DNA of 64,000 bases from Lachnospiraceae bacterium (GCA_910574965.1 CAJTDB010000001.1:253092-317091); one strand, 5' to 3'. Shown: positions 18,540-27,983, numbered from the stretch's first letter. Notes: generated by a model not told the origin, from the sequence alone. Made by a program: numbers and translations.

Positions 18540-19220
18540 TTACAGCCGCACCTCCACTTCCTGATCTGCGGTAATGGAATCCGGCGTCACCAGGCAATCC
18601 ATCGCCTGCACCCGCACTCCGGCCTTTTTGGCTCTTCGAAGCGCCTGTCCAAACTCCGGATGCGTCCGGTCATTAGGTTCTAGATACCGGACGCCTTTCA
18701 TCTGAATCAGGAAGAAAATCCATGCTTCGTATCCGTCTTTCTGGCAAATCATCAGTTCTTCGATGTGCTTTACACCCCGTTCCGTGGGTGCATCCGGAAA
18801 ACGTGCGATTCCGTCCTCTTCCAGCGTCACGCCCTTGACTTCCAGAAATGCCTTTCGCTCCTTGTCCTCCGCATACAGATCAAACCGGGAATTTTCATAA
18901 CACACCTCCCGGCGAATCTTCACCTGACGGGAGAAAAAATGTCCGCCCCCAAGCCACTCCTCCACGACCCGGTTTGGAATCTGCGAATCCATATTAATAA
19001 TCCGATCCCCTTTTTTCACCGCAATCAGATCCAACGCCGTCTTCCGGCCGGGCTTTTCATTCCGCTGAACCCAGATCCTGGCACCCGGCACTAAAAGCTC
19101 TCTGCACCTTCCCGTATTTTTCACATGGCATATTTCTTCTCCCTGTCCGGTCACCACATGAGCAATAAACCGATTCGGTCTGGAGCGAAAGACTGCCTCT
19201 TCCATTCTTTCGTATCTCAT
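18540..19220 (-). CDS. sfsA: SfsA family DNA-binding/nuclease protein
   Basis: A 226-residue SfsA protein. Hallmarks are RPNRFIAHV near the N-terminus, HVKNTGRCRELLVPGA, FDLYAEDKERKAFLEVKGVTLEE (a PD-(D/E)xK-like block with E-V-K) and FPDAPTERGVKHIEELM. The family was named for effects on sugar fermentation in E. coli and has a predicted nuclease fold; the cellular role is unsettled. ATG 19220 is preferred because AAGAGG lies six bases before it, while the in-frame ATG at 19226 overlaps that site. First gene of the sfsA-mutY-glf transcript. Confidence 0.93.
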   Translation of the reverse strand: MRYERMEEAVFRSRPNRFIAHVVTGQGEEICHVKNTGRCRELLVPGARIWVQRNEKPGRKTALDLIAVKKGDRIINMDSQIPNRVVEEWLGGGHFFSRQVKIRREVCYENSRFDLYAEDKERKAFLEVKGVTLEEDGIARFPDAPTERGVKHIEELMICQKDGYEAWIFFLIQMKGVRYLEPNDRTHPEFGQALRRAKKAGVRVQAMDCLVTPDSITADQEVEVRL

Positions 19221-19261
19221 GAACATCCTCTCTTGTCAGAAATCCCTACCGCAATATTCAC

Positions 19262-19291
19262 AGTATAACACAATTCCCCGTTTTGACACAA
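19262..19291 (-). promoter_or_regulatory. Promoter of sfsA-mutY-glf
   Basis: Minus-strand TTGTGT (19286-19291) and TATACT (19262-19267) with an 18-base spacer. Its -35 box lies four bases from that of the divergent HAD-gene promoter. The -10 is strong, the -35 weak. Confidence 0.5.
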
Positions 19292-19295
19292 CCTC

Positions 19296-19324
19296 TTGCT
19301 TTTTTCCATCTTTTCCAATAAAAT
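19296..19324 (+). promoter_or_regulatory. Promoter of the HAD phosphatase gene
   Basis: TTGCTT (19296-19301), 17 bases, TAAAAT (19319-19324). The leader to the ATG at 19416 is about 85 bases and ends with the ribosome site AAAGGAA. Confidence 0.6.
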
Positions 19325-19415
19325 AGAGAGTATTCTTCCCACGGTCCGTAGCCGGATTCGTGCAGATGCACAGTAATCAGACACTGCAGCACCTCAAAAG
19401 AAAGGAATCTTTCAT

Positions 19416-20066
19416 ATGAAACCAGACAGCATTATCCTCGACATAGACGGCACCCTCTGGGACTCCACTCCCATCGTTGCGGCCGCATGGAACGAAGTCG
19501 TCAGGGCTAACCCGCACATTTCCCTTCAGTTTACTGCCCAGGATCTCAAGCAGCTTTTTGGGCGCCCCCTGCCTGCCATTGCAGACCTGGCCTTTCCGTC
19601 CCTGCCTGAGCAGGAACGCTATGCCCTCATTGACGACTGCTGCCTGCGGGAACACACAGCCCTGTCCGCCAGTGACCAGGATCTGCTCTTCCCCGGCGTA
19701 GCCGATACCATCCGCCGGCTTTCAAAAAAATATCCCCTTTTCATCGTCAGCAACTGCCAGTCCGGATACATAGAACTTTTTCTTGAGAAATCCGGCCTTG
19801 CCTCCTGCATCACTGATTTTGAATGCCCCGGCAGCACCGGGTTCAGCAAAGGAAAGAACATACGTTTGGTCATGGAGCGCAATCATCTAAAACATTCCGT
19901 CTATGTAGGAGACATCGAGGGCGACCAGAAAGCCTCCGAAGAAGCAGGAATCCCCTTCTGCCACGCTGCCTACGGCTTTGGCACAGTGCAGAATCCCGAC
20001 TTCTCGATCCAGTCTTTCCCGGAACTTCTGACCCTTTTTGACGAGCAGTATCAAAGTGCCCCCTGA
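19416..20066 (+). CDS. HAD-superfamily hydrolase (phosphoglycolate-phosphatase-like)
   Basis: A 216-residue HAD phosphatase. Motif I is LDIDGTLWDST (residues 8-18, nucleophile D then acid D), motif II IVSNCQS (about 110-116), motif III lysine in GFSKGKNIRLVM, and motif IV GDIEGDQKASEEAG. The insertion after motif I is an alpha-helical cap of the phosphoglycolate phosphatase/beta-phosphoglucomutase type. The substrate is a small phosphate ester that cannot be named from sequence. The last 16 bases overlap the convergent amidohydrolase gene. Confidence 0.88.
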   Translation: MKPDSIILDIDGTLWDSTPIVAAAWNEVVRANPHISLQFTAQDLKQLFGRPLPAIADLAFPSLPEQERYALIDDCCLREHTALSASDQDLLFPGVADTIRRLSKKYPLFIVSNCQSGYIELFLEKSGLASCITDFECPGSTGFSKGKNIRLVMERNHLKHSVYVGDIEGDQKASEEAGIPFCHAAYGFGTVQNPDFSIQSFPELLTLFDEQYQSAP

Positions 20067-20914
20067 CAAAATCTCATCCGAACCCTGTCTTCCGCCTGCC
20101 GAAGCATCTCTTCTGAGATGCCCGCCGATGTCAGATATCGATATTCGTCCCTGGTCCCCGTTCCGTGGGGGACCAGATAGGCCCCGGCATCGCTTCCAAG
20201 ACCGATAACCGCCGACAGTTCTGCCGCCTTTTTCACCCGTTCTGTCTGCATACGTAGGTTCTTTCTCACCTCTTCGTCCGGAAAACGTCCGCAGCCCAGA
20301 AGATTTCCCACCGGCGCAAACGTCGGAAACCAGGGAATTCCCCTTTCGGCCAGAAGATGCAGTGTCTCATCCCCCATGAAAAATCCATGCTCCAGGCTGT
20401 CTGCGCCCGCCTCCAGTGTATCATAGCAGGTCCGGTCTCCGTTGCAGTGAGCCATAACTGCCATCCCGGCTTCGTGCGCCAGCTCGATCATTGCCCGGAT
20501 CTCTTCTCTTTTAAGACCTTCTTCGGTCAGTGTTCCCGCATGGGCAAAGTCCAGAAGACCGCTGACCATAATCTTAATAAAATCAGCGTTCTCCTCCTTC
20601 GCCCGCTTGATGAGCGTCCGGTATTCCTGCCAGGTGTCAAAGGGATGCCCGACAATTCCTCCATAATGTCCCCTTTTGTGCAGCGCAAAAACCGGTGTCC
20701 GATAGTCGATTCCATACTCCGGTGCCAGTTCCTTGGCAAGCTTCGACACCTCTTTGGCATCCCCTCCGTCTCTCACAAACGTGATCCCGGCCTTTCTGTA
20801 CGCTTCTAGATGGCCGCGTACAATCTTTTCACAAACTCCGTCCCTGTGCAGCGCCACCGCCGCCTTATAGTTCATTCCGTCCATGATGGCATGTGCATGG
20901 CATTCGCCCAGCAT
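20051..20914 (-). CDS. Amidohydrolase-family metal-dependent hydrolase
   Basis: A 287-residue protein of the amidohydrolase TIM-barrel superfamily. Metal ligands are recognisable as the H-x-H pair in GECHAHAIMDG near the start, the lysine in FIKIMVSG, histidines in VMAHCNGD and SLEHGFFMG, and the final aspartate in GLGSDAGA. This set resembles imidazolonepropionase/prolidase-type members, but the substrate is unknown. The protein is short because it lacks the N-terminal beta-sandwich strand found in many relatives. ATG 20914 has GAGGTG six bases upstream; a GTG at 20923 lies inside that site. It converges with the HAD gene, overlapping by 16 bases. Confidence 0.83.
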   Translation of the reverse strand: MLGECHAHAIMDGMNYKAAVALHRDGVCEKIVRGHLEAYRKAGITFVRDGGDAKEVSKLAKELAPEYGIDYRTPVFALHKRGHYGGIVGHPFDTWQEYRTLIKRAKEENADFIKIMVSGLLDFAHAGTLTEEGLKREEIRAMIELAHEAGMAVMAHCNGDRTCYDTLEAGADSLEHGFFMGDETLHLLAERGIPWFPTFAPVGNLLGCGRFPDEEVRKNLRMQTERVKKAAELSAVIGLGSDAGAYLVPHGTGTRDEYRYLTSAGISEEMLRQAEDRVRMRFCQGAL

Positions 20915-21006
20915 GTTTATCACCTCGTATTCTAAAGTCTGATCTTTTTGTTTCCGTTTATCATTTTCCCCGAAAAAAGTAAAACCGAAGAAGTTCGAAC
21001 ATATGT

Positions 21007-22134
21007 TTATGGATACATGGAATAGTCCGCCGTCCGCTCATACGCTTCCGCACTGGGATCTTTCATCTGATAGATCCTTCTCCATTCCTTTGTCTCTTTA
21101 TTCCTGGCCGCTTCCGACTGATTCCGATAGAGAAAGTTCACAAGCTGATAACAGTCAATCCAGATTTCGTTATTTCCATCCTTCTGAGATTCATCAAAAA
21201 TTAACTGCATACCAAAATGCAGATGGGTCTGATCAATATTGTTCACGTCTTCCGTAGTGCTGTAGCCGGTATGCCCCATATAACCGATCACATCCCCTGC
21301 CAGCACCACCGACCCTTCTTTCAGTTCCGGCTGATAGGGAAAGCCCTGGCGCAGATGAGCATAATAGTAATACCGCTTTTGATCAAAGCTTCGGATGCCG
21401 ATCCGCCAGCCGCCGTACTGGTTCCACCCAAGAGCTTCCACATAACCGGATTCTACGGCGATGACCGGTGTACCAATCTGCCCCATCATATCATGCCCTA
21501 AGTGGTTTCTCTTATAACCATAGCTCCTGGACACACCAAAATCGTCATAGTCAGAATAGGGGAAGCCTTTCGCAATGGGACTGAATGCTTTCAGCCCATA
21601 TCTCTTTTCCCATACCTTGCGCCCGGTCTCCTCAGACACCGTCTCGATCTCATATTCCCCCACCATGCCGGAGAGCACAGCTCCATAAGCTTCCTGATAA
21701 TAGGAAAAATACTCCAGATCTTTCACAAGTGTCTGAAGTTCTTCCCCCTGTCCGATCTTCTCCTTCATCTGTTCCATATATTTACAGACGGTTTTATCAT
21801 CGTCAAAAGAGCCTCCGGTAAATGCCGCCGTATAGGCCAGCAGATCAATCCATCCAATGTGCTCTTTCGTACCGTAAGTATCCCGGTCGTATTCGTATGC
21901 CTCTGAAAGCGCAAATTTAGAGACGCCGAAATCCACCCAATGGATATAATCCTCCTTCTGCTCCTCTTTCCTGTCCTCCTGTACGCTGGTGCTTCCTGCT
22001 GTCTCCACATCCGTTTCCGGAAGTACCTCTCCCTCCGCCATAGCAGATTCCACCTTGCGCTTCTCATCGGACCAGTAAAAAACACCTGCAAATACAAGCA
22101 GGATCAATACATTGACAAACAGGATACGGTTCAT
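21007..22134 (-). CDS. Membrane-anchored M23-family peptidase
   Basis: A 375-residue protein with an N-terminal membrane anchor (about 3-20), a charged linker (25-60), an uncharacterised alpha-helical region (60-190) and a C-terminal M23 (LytM/lysostaphin-like) zinc peptidase domain from about 200. Zinc ligands are visible in NHLGHDMMGQIGTPV (H and D) and THLHFGMQ (H-x-H), with YAHLRQG as the catalytic histidine strand. M23 enzymes cut peptidoglycan cross-bridges or act as activators. The preceding gene is the second ABC half-transporter, 70 bases upstream; co-transcription is possible. The predicted active site is complete. Confidence 0.86.
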   Translation of the reverse strand: MNRILFVNVLILLVFAGVFYWSDEKRKVESAMAEGEVLPETDVETAGSTSVQEDRKEEQKEDYIHWVDFGVSKFALSEAYEYDRDTYGTKEHIGWIDLLAYTAAFTGGSFDDDKTVCKYMEQMKEKIGQGEELQTLVKDLEYFSYYQEAYGAVLSGMVGEYEIETVSEETGRKVWEKRYGLKAFSPIAKGFPYSDYDDFGVSRSYGYKRNHLGHDMMGQIGTPVIAVESGYVEALGWNQYGGWRIGIRSFDQKRYYYYAHLRQGFPYQPELKEGSVVLAGDVIGYMGHTGYSTTEDVNNIDQTHLHFGMQLIFDESQKDGNNEIWIDCYQLVNFLYRNQSEAARNKETKEWRRIYQMKDPSAEAYERTADYSMYP

Positions 22135-22204
22135 AGCAGCTTCCTGTCCTTTTCCCGTTATTATCCAGTCTATGACCCTGCCAGCCTTTTCATGACCGCT
22201 GATT

Positions 22205-24040
22205 TTATGTGCCGTTCCCGAAAACTTTCATAGCCGCTTCCTCCTCAAACTGCCTGGAATACAGCTCATAGTAGCTGCCTTTCCTGCAAAGCAGTTCCTG
22301 ATGATTCCCCTGCTCAATGATCTTCCCATCCTTTACAACAAGAATCAGGTCCGCCTGCCGGACGGTTGACAGCCGGTGAGCGATCACAAAGGATGTATGC
22401 CCTTTCAACAGACGGCGGACCGCCTGCTGAATGAGCTGCTCTGTCTTCGTATCAATGGAAGAAGTCGCCTCGTCCAGTACAAAGATAGCCGGATCCGCTA
22501 AAACTGCACGGGCAAAGGAGATCAGTTGCTTTTCTCCCACTGAAAGCCTTCCGCCGCTCTCTCCTACGTTGCTCTCATAGCCCTGCTCCAGTCTGGCCGC
22601 TACCATATCCGCAGACACTTGCCTGGCTGCTTCCTCCACCTCTTCGTCTGTGGCATCCAGGCGCCCGTAGCGGATATTTTCCCGAATCGTTCCGGAAAAC
22701 AAATGCGGGTTTTGGAGAACATAACCCATCTGACTGTGCAGCCAGAGCTGCGACCGCTCCCGGTAGTCCACACCGTCGATAAGTATCCGGCCCTCCACCG
22801 GTTCAAAAAATCGTCCTGCCAGGTTCACAAGCGTAGATTTACCGGCTCCGGTCTCCCCCACGATGGCCACATTGGTCCCTGCCGGAATGTGGAGGTTAAA
22901 ATGTTCCAGTACATACTCCCTGCCGTCCGGGTACCGGAAAGACACATCTTCAAATACGATGTCTCCCCGAATCCGCTCCCAGTTTTCCCGTTTTGCAAAA
23001 AATGCATCTCCATACCGCTCTGTCACGTCTTCCCGGTCCGTCACACCGGGCTTCTGCTCCAGCAGGTCCGTCACCCGCTCAATGTTGGCCTGACAGGAAA
23101 TCAGCTCCGACAAAAGCCTGGCGAGCTGCTGAATCGGCTCAAAGATAACTACAGCATAAGAAATAAATACAGACAGCTTCCCAAGCTCCATAAGCTCTTG
23201 CTGCACCATACCGCCTCCGCGGGTCAGTACGATGGCAGAGACGGCCGAACCGCAAAAAAGAATCATCGGAATGTAGACTGCATTCAGCCTGGCCGAGCGG
23301 CTGGCTGCCTGATGCATCTTTGCAGTCTTCTCCCAAAACGCCCGGTCATTGTCTTCTTCGATAACCATACTCTTGGACGTCTTCACGCCCGTGATGCCCT
23401 CATTGTATGCGTTGGTGATCTGGGCATTGATTCGGCGCACTTTGCGGTTCCAGCGAAGAATCTTATTCTGAAAATACACCGTCAGCAGTGCAATCCCTGG
23501 TACGACCAGCATGATTACGAACGCCAGTTCTGCATTCAGAAAGAACATGACTCCAAATACAGTCATTACGTAGATAAGTGCCCAGAACATATCTACCAGT
23601 CCCCAGGCTACCATGGAGGCAATCCGCAGAGTATCGCTCATGACTCTGGCATGGATATAGCCTACCGGCGTTGTATTATAATAAGAAAAGGACAGGATCT
23701 GCAGATGCTGAAACTGCGCCCATTTCAGGTCCCGCCCGATATTCATTTCAATCGTAGTGGCCGCATGAACCGACCAGTAAACACTGACGGTCTGCAGCAC
23801 GATCATCAGCACATAGACGACGGCAAAAGGCACCAGTTTCTCCAGCGTGTTCTTTAAAATAAAATGATCGATGGCATAGCTCTGGAACAGAGGCACCAGA
23901 ATATCCACTCCCGCCAGAAAGATGTTCAGCCCCATGGTAGTGGCAAAGTATTTTTTATAGGGCTTGAAAAATGGAAACATCTTCGCCCAGACCCGAAGGC
24001 TGAACGGCCGGTCATACTCCTGCTCTTCATATGCTGCCAT
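22205..24040 (-). CDS. ABC exporter half-transporter, consensus-Walker B subunit
   Basis: A 611-residue type IV ABC exporter half: six membrane segments (about 30-330) and a nucleotide-binding domain (about 360-595). Walker A is VGETGAGKSTLVN, and Walker B plus catalytic glutamate is AIFVLDEATSSID. The signature is a non-canonical LSVGEKQL instead of LSGGQ. The partner encoded upstream has the opposite pattern (LSGGQ but Asp for Glu), so together they make one normal and one degenerate ATP site, as in heterodimeric exporters such as TM287/288 and BmrCD. It overlaps the partner gene by 14 bases. Substrate unknown: a drug, lipid or peptide. Confidence 0.93.
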   Translation of the reverse strand: MAAYEEQEYDRPFSLRVWAKMFPFFKPYKKYFATTMGLNIFLAGVDILVPLFQSYAIDHFILKNTLEKLVPFAVVYVLMIVLQTVSVYWSVHAATTIEMNIGRDLKWAQFQHLQILSFSYYNTTPVGYIHARVMSDTLRIASMVAWGLVDMFWALIYVMTVFGVMFFLNAELAFVIMLVVPGIALLTVYFQNKILRWNRKVRRINAQITNAYNEGITGVKTSKSMVIEEDNDRAFWEKTAKMHQAASRSARLNAVYIPMILFCGSAVSAIVLTRGGGMVQQELMELGKLSVFISYAVVIFEPIQQLARLLSELISCQANIERVTDLLEQKPGVTDREDVTERYGDAFFAKRENWERIRGDIVFEDVSFRYPDGREYVLEHFNLHIPAGTNVAIVGETGAGKSTLVNLAGRFFEPVEGRILIDGVDYRERSQLWLHSQMGYVLQNPHLFSGTIRENIRYGRLDATDEEVEEAARQVSADMVAARLEQGYESNVGESGGRLSVGEKQLISFARAVLADPAIFVLDEATSSIDTKTEQLIQQAVRRLLKGHTSFVIAHRLSTVRQADLILVVKDGKIIEQGNHQELLCRKGSYYELYSRQFEEEAAMKVFGNGT

Positions 24041-25796
24041 GCGCGTTTCCTCCTTCCACCTGCCTGCGGTCGTCGCCGCTCATCTGGATCTCATAGATCT
24101 GCCGGTAGATCCCGTCTTTGCAGATCAACTGCCCATGGGTTCCAGTCTCCTCTACTCTGCCCTGATTCAGCACCAGAATCTGGTCCGCCCCCATTAAAGT
24201 GGTAATTCGGTGGGCAATCAATATTACCGTTTTCCCCTGCATCTGTTCCTTTAGCGCCTGCCGGATTTGATGATCCGTCTGGGAGTCCACTGCCGACAGG
24301 GAATCATCAAAAACCATCACCGGCGCCCTCTGCAGAAGCATCCGGGCCATAGCTACCCGCTGCCGCTGTCCGCCGGACAGCGTTACGCCCCGTTCTCCCA
24401 CGATTGTCTCATATCCGTCTGCAAAGCGCATCACTGCTTCATCCACACAGGCGGTCCGGGCCGCCTGCCGAATCTCCTCCATAGAAGCATTCGGCGCCGC
24501 TGCTGCTATATTTTCCCGAATGGTCCGGGAGTAGAGAAACGGTTCCTGAAGTACCATGCCCACATGCCTGCGCAGCCACGGAAGCGGCAGTTCTCGAATA
24601 TCCACGCCGCCGATGGTAATCTTCCCCTCCTGCAGCTCGTACAGTCTGGTCAGAAGCTGCACAATGGTGGACTTTCCGCTTCCTGTCCCGCCCAGTATTC
24701 CAAAAGTCGTCCCCTCCGGAATCGTAAAGGACACGTCATCCAGTACTTTTTCTCCCTGCTCATAGGCAAAGGAGACATGAGAAAAAACGATGTCCATACG
24801 CTCCGGCAGCTTTTGTATGCTCCCCCGGCATTCTTCCTGCCCATTAATCACATAGTTTACACGTTCAAAAGACACTCCTGCCTTGCTCATGTCCGACAGA
24901 ATCCGTCCCAGACCCCGAACCGGCCACACCAGCACGGTATTGTAGGAAGCAAACGCCACAAAATCGCCCACGGACATGTTCCCGTGAACCGCCTCTACCG
25001 TTCCGAGGACAATCACGGTCATTACCTGAAGCCCTGTGATGAGATCCCCCACACCCCAGTAAAGTCCGGACAGTGTCCCAAGCTTAATCCACATACGGGC
25101 AAAGGCTTCATTTTTCTCCTGGAACCGGTCCATCTCAAACTGTTCCCTCCCAAAAGCGCGCACCACCCGCACGCCAGTGGCATTCTCCTGTACAACGGTG
25201 GAAAGTTCTCCCTCTGCCTCATCCGCTTTCGTAAACCGCTCTGCGATTAAATGATAGAATACTGCTGAATATAGGATTACCACCGGCACAAAGAGCAGCA
25301 CCACCAAAGCCAGCTTTCGGTTCATAGATACCATAATTGCAAAAGAAATCCCCACCAGAAATGCTGTACGGAACACTTCCAGAAGCTGTGTCACAACAAA
25401 ATTCCGTATCACCTCCACATCCGACGTACAACGTTGGATAATATCGCCGGTCTGATTTTGGTCATGCCAGCTCATGGGAAGCCTCTGCACATGGGCAAAC
25501 AGCGCATCTCTCATATTTTTCGCAAAATTCTCCCCCGCCTGAGCGGTACAGACACGGGTCACATACATAAAAATCCCTGACAGTACTGCCACCACCACAA
25601 CAGCCAGCGAAAGCACCCACAGATGTTCCTTCAGATACGGATACCCTCCCCCGCTCAGGACCCGGTCAATTCCAAACCGAAAGATCTGCGGCGTCACCGC
25701 ATTCAATCCCGTTGTCACAAACGAAGCCGCCACTGCACATGCAAAATATCCTTTTGCCCCGCGAAAATACCCAAGCACCATCTCTGTTTTCTTCAT
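24027..25796 (-). CDS. ABC exporter half-transporter, degenerate-Walker B subunit
   Basis: A 589-residue half-transporter, translated first of the pair. Six membrane segments (about 15-300) precede a nucleotide-binding domain with Walker A LGGTGSGKSTIVQ and canonical signature LSGGQRQRVAMARM. Walker B ends VMVFDDSLSAVD, with aspartate where the catalytic glutamate normally sits. ATP bound here would be hydrolysed poorly, while its LSGGQ completes the active site of the partner. The pair is typical of Firmicute multidrug or lipid exporters. A structured repeat lies in the 234-base gap upstream, between this gene and the glucokinase gene. Confidence 0.93.
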   Translation of the reverse strand: MKKTEMVLGYFRGAKGYFACAVAASFVTTGLNAVTPQIFRFGIDRVLSGGGYPYLKEHLWVLSLAVVVVAVLSGIFMYVTRVCTAQAGENFAKNMRDALFAHVQRLPMSWHDQNQTGDIIQRCTSDVEVIRNFVVTQLLEVFRTAFLVGISFAIMVSMNRKLALVVLLFVPVVILYSAVFYHLIAERFTKADEAEGELSTVVQENATGVRVVRAFGREQFEMDRFQEKNEAFARMWIKLGTLSGLYWGVGDLITGLQVMTVIVLGTVEAVHGNMSVGDFVAFASYNTVLVWPVRGLGRILSDMSKAGVSFERVNYVINGQEECRGSIQKLPERMDIVFSHVSFAYEQGEKVLDDVSFTIPEGTTFGILGGTGSGKSTIVQLLTRLYELQEGKITIGGVDIRELPLPWLRRHVGMVLQEPFLYSRTIRENIAAAAPNASMEEIRQAARTACVDEAVMRFADGYETIVGERGVTLSGGQRQRVAMARMLLQRAPVMVFDDSLSAVDSQTDHQIRQALKEQMQGKTVILIAHRITTLMGADQILVLNQGRVEETGTHGQLICKDGIYRQIYEIQMSGDDRRQVEGGNAHGSI

Positions 25797-25866
25797 TCGC
25801 TTTCCTCCTTCCCAATTTTCTCTCTTGTCTTTCTCTCAGACAAGGCTGCGCAGAAGGGACCGCTCC

Positions 25867-25996
25867 TTCTGCGGCGGTGCAGCGCGGACAGCCCGCGGAT
25901 TTTATCCGTCCAGGGCGGACACTCCAGGTGTCCGTCCGGGGCGCACAAAACCCGCGGGCTGTCCGATACATTTTATACAGGCACGCTGCCGCAGAA
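25867..25996 (-). repeat. Structured repeat element, copy 1
   Basis: A nested inverted repeat between the glucokinase stop and the ABC gene start. The outer arms are TTCTGCGGC (25867-25875) and GCCGCAGAA (25988-25996). The middle arms are CGGACAGCCCGCGG (25885-25898) and its exact complement (25952-25965). The core hairpin GGACAC/GTGTCC lies within 25914-25933. The core block is 16/20 identical and the flank 25963-25979 is 15/17 identical to copy 2 near 29.9 kb, whereas the long stems differ in sequence but both pair. No long T-run follows. Confidence 0.7.
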
Positions 25997-26030
25997 AAGG
26001 CGGTTCGTTTTCCGCAGGCTCACCGTCCGT

Positions 26031-26972
26031 TTACTCCTCAATGACCAGCTTCGCCGACCCAAAGATCCCCGCATCATTCCCCAGCGTCGCCAGAACAAAT
26101 TCCGCATCTCTGCACGTCTTAAACGTATATTTCATATAATATTTTTTAATATAATCCACAACGACCGGTCCCGCCTTGGACACGCCGCCGCCGATTACAA
26201 ACACTTCCGGATCCACCGTACTGGCAATATTGGCCAGCGCAAGCCCCAGATATTTTCCAAAGCGCTCTGCAACCTCACAGGCAAAAGCATCCCCATCTTT
26301 CACTGCATCCCATATGTCTTTGGCCGTCATGGTGTCCAGATCCAATGCAGTCTCCTTCGGTTCTCCCTCCTGCATCCATTTTGCAAGGCTTACCATTCCG
26401 TTGGCGGAAGCCACCTGCTCTAAGCATCCCTGATTGCCGCATCCGCAGAACCACGGAATACTGTCGTCCACATGAATATGTCCGATCTCTCCTCCTGCGC
26501 CGTTCGTTCCCGCTACGATCCTTCCATCCACAATGATGCCGCCGCCTACGCCGGTTCCAAGGGTTACCATCACACCGCTTTTTCGTCCTGCTGCCGCGCC
26601 TTTCCACATCTCTCCAAGGGCCGCCACATTGGCATCGTTGCCGCCCTTGCAGGGAAGCCCTGTCAGCTCTGACAGCTCTCTGGTCACTTCCTTATAGCCC
26701 CAGCCCAGATTCGCCGTATGAGGCACAATGCCTTCCGCGCTGATCGGTCCCGGCACACCGATTCCAATACCTGCTACGTCCTCTCTGGCAATGTCTTTTT
26801 CCACCAGTTTAGCCAGCGTATAAGCTGCGATGTCCGGCAGGATGGCTTTTCCGCCGTCCTCTGTTCTGGTAGGAATCTCCCATTTTTCCACCAGTTGTCC
26901 GTCCGTATGGAACAGTCCCATTTTTACGGTTGTCCCGCCCACATCGATTCCAAAGCAATAATTTTTCATCAT
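26031..26972 (-). CDS. glcK: ROK-family glucokinase
   Basis: A 313-residue sugar kinase that phosphorylates glucose with ATP. The phosphate loop GIDVGGTTVKMGLF is at the start, LGTGVGGGIIVDG and AGGEIGHIHVDD in the centre, and the ROK zinc-binding cluster is CGCGNQGCLEQVASANG (C-x-C-x(4)-C). Length and motifs match Firmicute glucokinases. It is the last gene of the uvrC-hprK-glcK group, 14 bases after hprK, tying glucose phosphorylation to the HPr kinase that controls catabolite repression. The gene symbol follows family usage. Confidence 0.93.
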   Translation of the reverse strand: MMKNYCFGIDVGGTTVKMGLFHTDGQLVEKWEIPTRTEDGGKAILPDIAAYTLAKLVEKDIAREDVAGIGIGVPGPISAEGIVPHTANLGWGYKEVTRELSELTGLPCKGGNDANVAALGEMWKGAAAGRKSGVMVTLGTGVGGGIIVDGRIVAGTNGAGGEIGHIHVDDSIPWFCGCGNQGCLEQVASANGMVSLAKWMQEGEPKETALDLDTMTAKDIWDAVKDGDAFACEVAERFGKYLGLALANIASTVDPEVFVIGGGVSKAGPVVVDYIKKYYMKYTFKTCRDAEFVLATLGNDAGIFGSAKLVIEE

Positions 26973-26986
26973 CGGTTTCCCCCATT

Positions 26987-27919
26987 TCAGCGTTTATTTT
27001 TATTAATGCTCTCCTGCACTCTGCGGTACAGCTCCTGTGCAGCATTATAGCCCATTTTCTTCTGCCGGTGATTGACGGCTGCCGCCTCCACGATAATGGC
27101 CAGGTTCCTGCCCGGACGGATGGGAATGGAGTGGCAGATGACTTTATTTCCAAGAAATTCCGTATATTCCTCATTCAGTCCCAGACGGTCGTATTCCTTG
27201 TCCTTATCCCACTCTTCCAGCTTAATAACCATGTCCAGCGTCTGGGTCCCCTTCACGCTCTCCACGCCGTACAGCGTCTTCACATCGATGATCCCGATAC
27301 CCCGAAGCTCAATAAAATGTCTGGTGATCTCCGGTGAAGTCCCCACCAGCGTATCATCGCTGACCTTATGGATCTCCACTACGTCATCGGTAATGAGACG
27401 ATGTCCTCTTTTCAGAAGCTCCAATGCCGCCTCGCTCTTGCCGATGCCGCTCTCACCCATGATCAGAACGCCCTCGCCGTATACGTCCACCAGCACCCCA
27501 TGAATGGAGATGCAAGGCGCCAGCTCCACGTTCAGCCAGCGGATGATCTCCGCCATCAGAGAAGAGGTAGAACGCTCGCTGGTCAAAAGCGGTTTCTTGT
27601 ATTTGACAGCCAGACGAATCATCTCCTCATCCGGCTCTGTCCGTGACGCATAGATAATACAGGGAATCCGGCTAGACATAAACTGTTCATAGTTCTTCGC
27701 TTTCACCGACGCATCCAGGCATTTTAAATAACTGTACTCCACATAACCAATGATCTGCACCCGGTCACAGGCAAAATGCTCAAAATATCCCGCCGCTAAC
27801 TGGAGGGCCGGACGGTTGATCTCCGAACTGTTGATCTCAATTCCGTCTGTCTCCACTTCCGGGACCAGATTCACCAGTCCCAGTTTATCAATCATTTTAT
27901 TCAGTGCTACGGTCTGCAT
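26987..27919 (-). CDS. hprK: HPr kinase/phosphorylase
   Basis: A 310-residue bifunctional enzyme that phosphorylates Ser46 of HPr, and reverses it, in response to ATP, fructose-1,6-bisphosphate and phosphate. It is the core of carbon catabolite control in Firmicutes. The Walker A motif is GESGIGKSEAALELLKRGH (about 153-171), followed by LITDDVVEI and the family signature ELRGIGIIDVKTLYG. The C-terminus contains IPIRPGRNLAIIVEAAAVN. Full length. It starts 64 bases after uvrC and is followed at 14 bases by glucokinase. Confidence 0.97.
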   Translation of the reverse strand: MQTVALNKMIDKLGLVNLVPEVETDGIEINSSEINRPALQLAAGYFEHFACDRVQIIGYVEYSYLKCLDASVKAKNYEQFMSSRIPCIIYASRTEPDEEMIRLAVKYKKPLLTSERSTSSLMAEIIRWLNVELAPCISIHGVLVDVYGEGVLIMGESGIGKSEAALELLKRGHRLITDDVVEIHKVSDDTLVGTSPEITRHFIELRGIGIIDVKTLYGVESVKGTQTLDMVIKLEEWDKDKEYDRLGLNEEYTEFLGNKVICHSIPIRPGRNLAIIVEAAAVNHRQKKMGYNAAQELYRRVQESINKNKR

Positions 27920-27983
27920 AAATATTGTTCTCCTTCTTTGTCACACTCTAATACCAGCCATTGGATAAATCATACCATTTTTT

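Noticed and set aside
22619-23857. A 412-codon + strand frame inside the ABC exporter region
   Set aside because: Opposite a clearly conserved ABC half-transporter, with unnatural His/Cys/Arg-rich composition and no ribosome site.
24267-25250. A 327-codon + strand frame
   Set aside because: Antisense to the second ABC half-transporter; composition and lack of motifs mark it as non-coding.
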